A stretch of DNA of 64,000 nucleotides, taken from contig JASGGE010000002.1 in NCBI GenBank assembly GCA_047605205.1, forward strand, positions 23,760 to 87,759, in the 5' to 3' direction. The DNA is from Siphonobacter sp047605205. GTDB lineage: Bacteria; Bacteroidota; Bacteroidia; Cytophagales; Spirosomataceae. Positions 9,425-16,132 of this stretch are shown piece after piece; within the stretch, counting starts at the first letter, position 1, and each line of letters begins with the position of its first letter. The notes below the pieces were generated by a model, which worked only from the letters and a program-made list of their open reading frames with translations, did no database searches and had not been told where the DNA came from. The position numbers were made by a program, and so were the translations under genes.

Positions 9425-10816
9425 CTAGGCAATCGGGTTAGCAATGGGTACCTCAGTTTTCGAAATTGCCCCAAACCCTCCTGCTATATCATGTATATAC
9501 TCGTAACCACGAGATTTTAAAATAGAAGCGGCAATCATCGACCTATACCCACCAGCACAATGCACGTAAATATCCTGATTCTTAGGAAATTCATCCATGT
9601 TATCGTTTAGGTAAGCCAAAGGCACATTTTCTACTCCGGCAATGTGCCCAGCTTCATATTCGGTAGGCTTCCGCACATCCTTTACTACGAGGGTACCTTC
9701 ATTAAACCGTTTGGCAAATTCATGTGCAGCAACAGATTCAATGGTATCTATTTGCTTATCAGCCTGTTTCCAGGATTCAAAGCCTCCGGCCAAATACCCC
9801 AGTACATGATCATACCCTACCCGTGATAAGCGGGTAATCACTTCTTCTTCTCTACCTGGTTCTGTTACGAGTAACAAGGGCTGGTTAATATCGGTAATCA
9901 GTGTTCCTACCCAGGGAGCAAAATCACCCTCAAGGCCGATATTAATACTGCGTGGAATAAACCCTTTACTAAAAATCTGTGCTTTGCGGGTATCAAGTAC
10001 TAAAGCTCCTTCCTCATTGGCTATTTGCTCAAATTGGTCTGGAACTAATGCTTGCAGACTATGCTCCATCACTTCTTCAATACCCAACGAACCCATTTTG
10101 TTTAACCGGACATTCTGCGGAAAATAAGCCGGTGGTGGGGTTAAGCCCTCCGTAACGGCTTCAATAAACTGCTCTTTTGTTTGAGGCTGAAGAGCATAGT
10201 TTACTTCTTTTTGATGACCTAAGGTATCAATGGTTTCTTTGCTCATGTTTTTCCCACAGGCAGAACCCGCTCCATGAGCCGGGTAAACAATAACGTCGTT
10301 TGGTAAAGGCAGAATTTTTGTCTGTAATGAATCATAGAGATGCCCAGCCAGTTTCTCCTGAGTCAAATCTGCCTTCTGAGCTAAATCAGGCCGCCCAACA
10401 TCCCCAATAAATAAAGTATCCCCAGTAAAAATAGCCTTAGGCTGAGCCAGTTCATCAAGTAATAAAAAACAGCTCGACTCCAGCGTATGCCCAGGCGTAT
10501 GTAGCACTCGAATGCTATAATTTCCCAGGGCAAACTCCTGTCCATCTGTTGCTATAATGGCTTTAAAAGCAGGATTAGCATTGGGGCCATAAATAATAGG
10601 AGCTCCTGTTTTAGCTGACAAATCAACGTGACCGGATACAAAATCAGCATGAAAATGCGTCTCGAAAATGTATTTAATGGTGGCTCCGTTACGAATTGCC
10701 TTATTCACATAAGGCTGTACTTCTCGAAGGGGATCTATAATAGCCGCTTCGTTGCCAACCTGAATATAATAGGCTCCCTGAGCCAGGCATCCGGTATAAA
10801 TTTGTTCGATGATCAT
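9425..10816 (-). CDS. MBL-fold persulfide dioxygenase fused to two rhodanese domains
   Basis: I place the start at ATG 10816 (MIIEQIYTGCLAQ), giving 463 residues; a frame reaching 10921 is an artefact that overlaps the thioredoxin tail. The N-terminal metallo-beta-lactamase domain has THFHADFVSGH (metal ligands, about residue 55), HTPGHT, FTGDTLF and YPAHG. The first rhodanese domain (about 255-355) lacks the active Cys; the second (about 365-455) has VHCAGGYRS with the Cys. This is the ETHE1/CstB-like or Blh-type design: the iron centre oxidises glutathione or other persulfide to sulfite, and the rhodanese moves sulfane sulfur. TauE and YeeE in the same operon support sulfur detoxification. 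Confidence 0.9.
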   Translation of the reverse strand: MIIEQIYTGCLAQGAYYIQVGNEAAIIDPLREVQPYVNKAIRNGATIKYIFETHFHADFVSGHVDLSAKTGAPIIYGPNANPAFKAIIATDGQEFALGNYSIRVLHTPGHTLESSCFLLLDELAQPKAIFTGDTLFIGDVGRPDLAQKADLTQEKLAGHLYDSLQTKILPLPNDVIVYPAHGAGSACGKNMSKETIDTLGHQKEVNYALQPQTKEQFIEAVTEGLTPPPAYFPQNVRLNKMGSLGIEEVMEHSLQALVPDQFEQIANEEGALVLDTRKAQIFSKGFIPRSINIGLEGDFAPWVGTLITDINQPLLLVTEPGREEEVITRLSRVGYDHVLGYLAGGFESWKQADKQIDTIESVAAHEFAKRFNEGTLVVKDVRKPTEYEAGHIAGVENVPLAYLNDNMDEFPKNQDIYVHCAGGYRSMIAASILKSRGYEYIHDIAGGFGAISKTEVPIANPIA

Positions 10817-10899
10817 AAGTGTGACGGGGCATTGGGAATTAACGTCTTTTTCTAGATACGCACATGCTGGTGAACGACCTGTTCCATTTGCTGAGCAGA

Positions 10900-11145
10900 C
10901 TACATACCCGACTGACGCCAAAGCTGTTGTCCGTTCTGATATAAAGCCAACGCAGGCACTGACTGAACCCGCAACTGGCCGGCCAGGAGTTGATTTTTAT
11001 CAATTTCAATGATGGTCAGCTTGTCCCCCGTTTTATCTTTTAGAGCCTTCAGATGCGGAACCATCGCTTTGCAAGGACCGCACCATTCAGCGAAAAAATC
11101 AACCAGTACCGGTTTTTCTGAGTCTACTATTTCCCGAAAATTCAT
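10900..11145 (-). CDS. Thioredoxin cut short by an in-frame amber codon
   Basis: The 81-residue product has a normal thioredoxin start, active site AEWCGPCKAM (Cys23 and Cys26) and the cis-proline region SVPALALY, but it stops after LWRQSGM. Reading past the TAG at 10900-10902 in the same frame gives SAQQMEQVVHQHVRI and a second TAG at 10852. That tail matches in position and pattern the C-terminal helix of the upstream paralogue (GGLPAEKLYQIIREKIR). The gene therefore seems to have lost its last helix to one nonsense change, or the codon is read through. The extended form would have about 97 residues, the family norm. It sits between the other thioredoxin and the MBL-rhodanese gene. Confidence 0.85.
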   Translation of the reverse strand: MNFREIVDSEKPVLVDFFAEWCGPCKAMVPHLKALKDKTGDKLTIIEIDKNQLLAGQLRVQSVPALALYQNGQQLWRQSGM

Positions 11146-11221
11146 AGCTTACCAGGTGGTTTAACGTTTAATAACATCCGGTTCAAACTTTCTAATGAAT
11201 AAGTAAACGAAACCCGGGTAA

Positions 11222-11530
11222 CTATCGAAATCGTATTTTTTCGCGAATAATCTGGTACAGTTTTTCAGCGGGTAACCCACCCGCCTGACGCCATAATTGC
11301 TGCCCACGCTGATACAGAATAAACGTTGGAATCGACTGAATTTTTAAATACTTTTTCAGTGTTTTATTTTTATCCGCATCGATTTTCAAAATTTCCAGAT
11401 CGTCGCCAAACTCGTCTTTCAACGCATTCAGATGCGGGTCCATTTTTCGACAGGGTTCACACCAGTCTGTGTAAAATTCAATCAATATTGGCTCTTCCGA
11501 TGCGATTAACTCTTCAAATGTTCCATTCAT
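11222..11530 (-). CDS. Thioredoxin-like protein with WCEPC active site
   Basis: A complete 102-residue thioredoxin fold: TDWCEPCRKM active site (Cys24, Cys27), cis-proline loop SIPTFILY, and a full C-terminal helix. The acidic Glu between the cysteines replaces the Gly of classical thioredoxin and should change its redox potential. It is close in sequence to the truncated thioredoxin 76 nt downstream (both share GQQLWRQ), so the two are likely a tandem duplication. Within the sulfur operon it probably reduces persulfides or the rhodanese/MBL enzyme; that role is inferred from context. Confidence 0.88.
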   Translation of the reverse strand: MNGTFEELIASEEPILIEFYTDWCEPCRKMDPHLNALKDEFGDDLEILKIDADKNKTLKKYLKIQSIPTFILYQRGQQLWRQAGGLPAEKLYQIIREKIRFR

Positions 11531-11604
11531 AATTATGATCTATTAAATCGGCTAAATTTGAAGGCTTCCTTTACCAAATGCATAAAATTTAAACATTAAT
11601 TGCC

Positions 11605-12396
11605 TTAGTGAACCCATAACTCTTTTATCAGAATTGCCGTTCCCATGGCCAGCGTAAACCAGCCAAAAGCAGGCTTAAGTACATGCCCCGGAATTCGTCT
11701 GGACAATCCGGTTCCTAACACGACACCGATCAGGGTTAAGCTCATAAAACGAATGAGAAATGGCCAGTCCATCGGGTATTGCCCCAGATCGCCCAGAAAC
11801 CCAATACAAGAGTTAATGGCAATGATCATCAACGATGTCCCAACCGCCAGTTTCATAGGTAATCGAACGAAATTGGCCAATACCGGAATAATTAAAAAAC
11901 CTCCGCCTACTCCTACGAAACCCGTCAACATACCCACTAATAAGCCTTCTACGAAAATCAGTGGATAATTTAACCGCTTGATGATTTCCTCTCCGTCGTC
12001 AATTTTTTTTGTTTTTCCCCGGATCATTGATTGTGCAGCAAGTAGCATTAACACCGCAAAGACAATCATCATCATCAGGTTTTTCGTTACTGTGAAATTC
12101 CCCCAGGTAAATAACACATTTGGCAACGCTGGCACTAGCCATTTCCGCGTGCTGAATACCATTGCAAACGACGGAAACGAAAAAAATAGAGCTGTTTTAG
12201 GGCTTGCAAGCCCGCGTCTTAAATAATCCAGACAGCCTAATAACGACGCCGAGCCTACAATTAACAGACTATAGGCGGTAGCAATGGCTGGCGGAAAATG
12301 ATACATATATACCAAGACTGGTACCGTTAAAATAGACCCACCTCCGCCTAACAAGCTCAGCAACACCCCGATAACCAAAGCTAATACGTCTCCCAT
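11605..12396 (-). CDS. TauE/SafE family sulfite exporter
   Basis: A 263-residue inner-membrane protein with about eight hydrophobic helices in two halves. Each half has the family glycine motif: LLSLLGGGGSILTVPVL near the N-terminus and MLTGFVGVGGGFLIIPVL near residue 156. TauE/SafE proteins export sulfite or sulfonates. Here it would remove the sulfite made by the MBL dioxygenase. Its ATG overlaps the TAA of the ArsR gene by one base (TAATG), showing translational coupling. Confidence 0.9.
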   Translation of the reverse strand: MGDVLALVIGVLLSLLGGGGSILTVPVLVYMYHFPPAIATAYSLLIVGSASLLGCLDYLRRGLASPKTALFFSFPSFAMVFSTRKWLVPALPNVLFTWGNFTVTKNLMMMIVFAVLMLLAAQSMIRGKTKKIDDGEEIIKRLNYPLIFVEGLLVGMLTGFVGVGGGFLIIPVLANFVRLPMKLAVGTSLMIIAINSCIGFLGDLGQYPMDWPFLIRFMSLTLIGVVLGTGLSRRIPGHVLKPAFGWFTLAMGTAILIKELWVH

Positions 12397-12689
12397 TACA
12401 TCATACAGTCACACTGTTCGATACTGGATAACAGCTTCAGAACATTCGGTTCTTTGAGAGAATAATATCGGTTTTGGCCTTCCTGCTCACACATTAGTAT
12501 CCCTTTGAGTTTCATATTGATCAAGTGATGGGATAACAACGATTGCTCACATGCCAGCCGTTTACCTAATTCGTTAACACTCATCCGTTTGTCTTCACCT
12601 AAATGCTGAATGATGGCCAGCCGTACCGGATGAGCAACCGTTTTCAGAATAAAAGCGGCCTTTTCTAGTTTTTCTTTTTCAAGTGTCAT
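12396..12689 (-). CDS. ArsR-family repressor, probable reactive-sulfur sensor
   Basis: I choose ATG 12689 (MTLEKEKLEKAA) over an upstream frame start because the ArsR fold begins there and the promoter lies between the two. The 97-residue protein has a winged helix: AHPVRLAIIQHL, then the recognition helix CEQSLLSHHLINM and the wing RYYSL. Cysteines occur at residues 47, 67, 93 and 95, the last two forming a CDC tail. Known sulfur sensors of this family (SqrR, BigR) use paired cysteines, but at other positions, and metal sensors use CxC motifs, so the inducer could be persulfide or a thiophilic metal. It is the first gene of the sulfur operon. Confidence 0.88.
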   Translation of the reverse strand: MTLEKEKLEKAAFILKTVAHPVRLAIIQHLGEDKRMSVNELGKRLACEQSLLSHHLINMKLKGILMCEQEGQNRYYSLKEPNVLKLLSSIEQCDCMM

Positions 12690-12708
12690 GCAACAATAAA
12701 TCAGCATA

Positions 12709-12733
12709 CAAATATATGAACATATTTTCATAT
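12709..12733 (-). promoter_or_regulatory. Promoter and dyad operator of the sulfur operon
   Basis: On the minus strand TATATTTG (12716-12709) matches the Bacteroidota -7 element. Immediately upstream and overlapping it is the inverted repeat ATATGAA-N6-TTCATAT (12714-12733), the size expected for an ArsR dimer. A further TTCATAA half-site lies at about 12743. The position suggests autorepression. Confidence 0.5.
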
Positions 12734-12821
12734 TTATATATATTCATAATATCTTTCTTATAAATGTTTTTACTGAAACTGAATAAATTCGTAAAATCAG
12801 CTCTTCATTCCTCACCAACTC

Positions 12822-14210
12822 ATGCTTATTACCTCCATTCTTCTCTACCTGGCTCTAAATGTATTGATTGGTTTATGGGCTTCGCACCGGGTGAAGAATA
12901 CCGAAGACTTTGTCCTGGCAGGCCGTAACTTAAGTTTTGCTCTGGCTACTATGGTAACCTTTGCAACCTGGTTTGGCTCCGAAACCATGATGGGAGCTCC
13001 GGGCCGATTTGTTGAAGACGGCGTGTTAGGCGTTATTGAAGACCCCTTCGGAGCAGGTTTATGCTTGATTTTAGTCGGGGTTTTTTATGCCCGGGCTTTC
13101 TATAAACTGAATATCATTACTTTCTGCGATTTTTTCAGGTTGCGTTTCGGCAAGTGGGCTGAATACCTTTCGGCTATTTTGATTGTTCCTTCCTACTTTG
13201 GCTGGATTGCCGCACAACTGGTTTCTATGAGTATTGTCGGGGAAGTAGTTTTTGGCTTACCTATGAGTACGGGCATCTGGGTGGGAGCTGGACTGGTAAT
13301 GTTTTATACCTTAACGGGCGGAATGTGGTCTCTTTCCATTACCGACTTTCTACACAACATTATTCTGATGGCTGGCTTAATTATTCTGGCAGTCATTCTG
13401 GCAAGCGAAGCAGGTGGCGTATCTACGATTATTGCACGACAACCACCTGGTTTTTTTCGCATGGTGCCACGTGCCTGGTCAGACTCGGCTGAATACTTTG
13501 CTGCCTGGATTACGATTGGCCTGGGCTCTATTCCTCAACAAGATGTTTTTCAGCGGGTAATGGCGGCGAAAGATGCTCCTACCGCTGTTCGCTCTTCAGT
13601 TGGTGCGGGGGTATTGTACTGGACCATTGCCCTGTTTCCACTCTTTATTGGTTTGACATCGGTTCAGCTTCATCCGGAGTTGCTTCAGGGAGATGCCCAG
13701 CTCATCATTCCGAATATGGTATTAAAACACGCTCCGCTTTGGGTACAGATGCTGTTTTTTGGAGCATTAATCTCCGCTTTACTAAGTACTACCTCAGGAG
13801 CCATTCTGGCACCGGCGGCCGTTATGGGCGAAAATCTTATCAGACCTTTTTTCTCTTCCATCACCGATAAGCAGCTTTTGTTAGCCATTCGGCTATCGGT
13901 GGTATTTGTCACTGGGTGTGCTATCTGGATGGCTTTGGGGCGGCAAGATGTATTCGAGCTCGTTGCCGAGTCGTCGGCCTTAAGTTTAGTGTCTTTGTTT
14001 ATCCCGATGACGATGGGCCTGTACTGGAAAAAAGCAAATTTGCCGGGCTGTCTGCTTTCAATGCTGTTAGGTTTAATAGGCTGGCTTCTGTCCCGGTATT
14101 ATTCCTTTAGCATTCCAGCCATCCTGATTGGTCTGTTCGGCAGTTTCCTGGGGATGATCATTGGTATTTTCTGGGAGACGGTCAACACCTGCAAAACCTC
14201 AAATTCCTAG
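12822..14210 (+). CDS. Sodium:solute symporter family protein
   Basis: A 462-residue inner-membrane protein with about 12-13 hydrophobic helices, typical of the SSS family. The N-terminus has KNTEDFVLAGRNLSFALA and TFATWFGSETMMGAP, the characteristic unwound first helices, and IGLGSIPQQDVFQRVMAA marks the middle of the protein. The substrate is not evident; close families carry proline, sugars, short acids or vitamins. It is divergent from the sulfur operon with about 130 nt between start codons, and its last 12 bases overlap the end of the convergent rhodanese gene. Confidence 0.9.
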   Translation: MLITSILLYLALNVLIGLWASHRVKNTEDFVLAGRNLSFALATMVTFATWFGSETMMGAPGRFVEDGVLGVIEDPFGAGLCLILVGVFYARAFYKLNIITFCDFFRLRFGKWAEYLSAILIVPSYFGWIAAQLVSMSIVGEVVFGLPMSTGIWVGAGLVMFYTLTGGMWSLSITDFLHNIILMAGLIILAVILASEAGGVSTIIARQPPGFFRMVPRAWSDSAEYFAAWITIGLGSIPQQDVFQRVMAAKDAPTAVRSSVGAGVLYWTIALFPLFIGLTSVQLHPELLQGDAQLIIPNMVLKHAPLWVQMLFFGALISALLSTTSGAILAPAAVMGENLIRPFFSSITDKQLLLAIRLSVVFVTGCAIWMALGRQDVFELVAESSALSLVSLFIPMTMGLYWKKANLPGCLLSMLLGLIGWLLSRYYSFSIPAILIGLFGSFLGMIIGIFWETVNTCKTSNS

Positions 14211-14513
14211 GTAAGCCACTAGTCCCCCATCCAGATTACGGGGGTGCTCAAAACCACGTTTTCCTAAAATACGGGTTGCAATAGCACTTTGCATGCCTGT
14301 CCCACAAATAACAATTACTTCTTTCTGTTTCCAGTTATCAGGAATTTCATTGATTCGGAGTAAAAGCTCATCCATCGGAATGGCTAAACCTCCTACCGAA
14401 AAATCATCGCGTTCGTAAGGCGTACGAATGTCAAGTATGTTCAATTCTTCCTGCTCCAGGCGTTTTTTAAATTCTTCAGGCGTAATGGAAGCCATACTAC
14501 TAAGGAAATTCAA
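14199..14513 (-). CDS. Single-domain rhodanese
   Basis: A 104-residue rhodanese homology domain. It shows LDIRTPYERDDF near residue 27 and the active loop VVICGTGMQSAIA, with the catalytic Cys present (about residue 70). No signal peptide is visible, so it should be cytoplasmic. It follows the PASTA gene by 19 nt on the same strand and is probably co-transcribed with it. It could hand sulfane sulfur to acceptors or serve as a sulfur carrier. Its 3' end overlaps the convergent symporter gene. Confidence 0.87.
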   Translation of the reverse strand: MNFLSSMASITPEEFKKRLEQEELNILDIRTPYERDDFSVGGLAIPMDELLLRINEIPDNWKQKEVIVICGTGMQSAIATRILGKRGFEHPRNLDGGLVAYLGI

Positions 14514-14532
14514 CAGGTTTTCCAGCCTTTCT

Positions 14533-15345
14533 CTAGGGATTATTGGGGTCTGGCTCCAGTTTACCTTCTCCGGTATCGTTATCTGGTTTACCAGCTATCC
14601 ATAAATCAATAATTTCGCCTACGTGAATTTTACCGTTTTCTACAGCAGGACGTTGTTCTACTACCGTGCCAGGTGCCGCACCTGGTATTTGTTTATATAG
14701 TACAGTACCCACCCGCAAATCAGAACCTTTGATCACAATTTCAGCTTCCTCCAACGACATGCCAATGAGGTTTGGAACATCCAGCTCTGTATTTCCAATG
14801 CCGTTTCCAACTACTAAATCAATTTTTGATCCTTTCGGAATGAGCGTCCCTACTTCTACTTTTTTACCATTGAAATATTGCTCCAGAACAGCATTTTCGG
14901 CAATATCAGGAATATAGCGAATCTGCCCTTCTTCCAGTCCTACGCTTCGCAGGTAAAGCTGAGCACTCCGAATACCTTTACCTAATAAATCAGGCATCCG
15001 AATCATGGGGGCTGTCGCCATCGTAACCGTCAGATAGATATTACGCCCTTCTTTCACTAGCGAATTCGGGAAAGGATATTGAGAAAGGACCGTTAATGGA
15101 GCCACACCAGAAACAAACGTGCAATCTGAAATAACGTAATCCAGCCCACGTTCATCCAGGGCTGATTCTACGTCTTCCAGGTTCATTTTACGTAAATCAG
15201 GCACCGTTATACTCTGACCATGATTGGTTGTCCAGGGAAGGTATACGAAGAAAAAACCTAAGAATAACGTTAATAGAATACTAATAACCAGCAGAATATG
15301 AATAATAAGATCTCTACGCGTTCGGGTTTTGATGTAAATTGTCAT
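14533..15345 (-). CDS. PASTA-domain membrane protein
   Basis: A 270-residue protein with one N-terminal membrane helix (about residues 13-36) and a periplasmic part made of three PASTA repeats: VPDLRKMNLEDVESAL (about 47), MPDLLGKGIRSAQLYL (about 117) and VPNLIGMSLEEAEIVI (about 190), ending in an acidic low-complexity tail. PASTA modules bind peptidoglycan stem peptides or beta-lactams and occur in penicillin-binding proteins and Ser/Thr kinases. Here there is no kinase or transpeptidase domain, so the protein may be a stand-alone cell-wall sensor or scaffold. Confidence 0.9.
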   Translation of the reverse strand: MTIYIKTRTRRDLIIHILLVISILLTLFLGFFFVYLPWTTNHGQSITVPDLRKMNLEDVESALDERGLDYVISDCTFVSGVAPLTVLSQYPFPNSLVKEGRNIYLTVTMATAPMIRMPDLLGKGIRSAQLYLRSVGLEEGQIRYIPDIAENAVLEQYFNGKKVEVGTLIPKGSKIDLVVGNGIGNTELDVPNLIGMSLEEAEIVIKGSDLRVGTVLYKQIPGAAPGTVVEQRPAVENGKIHVGEIIDLWIAGKPDNDTGEGKLEPDPNNP

Positions 15346-15617
15346 ACTTGGGTATTAAATCACGGTTTCCGGTTTCGGAATAAAAAATCATTCTGGAATA
15401 AAAACGAAAAATCCTGTAAGCTTGGTCACAAGTTTACGGAAAATCAACAGAATTTGCCGATAATTCTGTTCGGGAGGTACGAATAAGTTCGTCATACTGA
15501 CGGCTCCGGTATACATGTACTAATACATTATTCGTTCCAGCCAGAGGGCCTCCCTTTCTTAATTATTATTTATTTTTCATTTTATAACGATGCCTGTTGA
15601 GGCCATTATTCCTGTCC

Positions 15618-16058
15618 ATGAAAGTTCGCCCTGCCGTCCTTTTACTTGTAAATGATCACGTTCTCTTAACCCGCTATCGTTACGGCGATCAGGACGTTTT
15701 TCAGTTACCAGGTGGAAACCCTGATTCTAATGAATTATTATCCGCAACGCTAATTCGTGAATTACGGGAGGAATTAAACATTGAAATCGAAGTGGGTCCG
15801 TTCTTAGTACTCGGTGAAGTACACTTACCTCAATTAAAACAGGGAGTGTTGCACTGCGTTTTTGAAGGCACCATCATTGGGGGTATTCCTAGCATTAATC
15901 CTGCCGAAACAACCGCTCTGGAAGTAGTATGGAAACCTTTGCGAGAGTTAGCTGAATTAAATCTGTATCCTAACGTAGGAGCTGAGCTATTCGAGCTTGC
16001 AAGTGGCCTCAGAAGCTCGCCTTACCTCGGGAAAATACGCCAGGAGTGGTTTGGATGA
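15618..16058 (+). CDS. Nudix hydrolase
   Basis: I start at ATG 15618 (MKVRPAVLLLVNDHVLL); an upstream TTG at 15597 has no support. The 146-residue protein carries the Nudix box, GGNPDSNELLSATL then IRELREELNI, with the essential Glu residues of the GX5EX7REUXEEXGU pattern. Such enzymes cleave nucleoside diphosphates linked to another group, using Mg. The substrate cannot be told. The gene is convergent with the large C25 peptidase gene and shares a strong bidirectional terminator with it. Confidence 0.9.
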   Translation: MKVRPAVLLLVNDHVLLTRYRYGDQDVFQLPGGNPDSNELLSATLIRELREELNIEIEVGPFLVLGEVHLPQLKQGVLHCVFEGTIIGGIPSINPAETTALEVVWKPLRELAELNLYPNVGAELFELASGLRSSPYLGKIRQEWFG

Positions 16059-16062
16059 GTGC

Positions 16063-16120
16063 GTTTAGGGTTTTGAGTTGGGGGCATTAACCGCTATGTT
16101 ACCCACTCAAAACCCTAAAC
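16063..16120. terminator. Long bidirectional terminator between convergent genes
   Basis: A perfect 16-bp inverted repeat, GTTTAGGGTTTTGAGT (16063-16078) against ACTCAAAACCCTAAAC (16105-16120), with a 26-nt loop. It lies between the Nudix gene and the convergent peptidase gene. Confidence 0.6.
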
Positions 16121-16132
16121 TCAAAACCCTTA
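16105..16132 (+). repeat. 14-bp tandem repeat overlapping a stop codon
   Basis: Two nearly identical 14-bp units, ACTCAAAACCCTAA and ACTCAAAACCCTTA, lie head to tail. The second unit includes the TAA stop of the peptidase gene (16130-16132). Its inverted copy is the left arm of the neighbouring hairpin. Confidence 0.7.

Noticed and set aside
10817..10921. N-terminal extension of the MBL-rhodanese protein by 35 codons
   Set aside because: It overlaps the end of the thioredoxin frame, has no conserved residues, and the family starts at MIIEQIYTG (ATG 10816).
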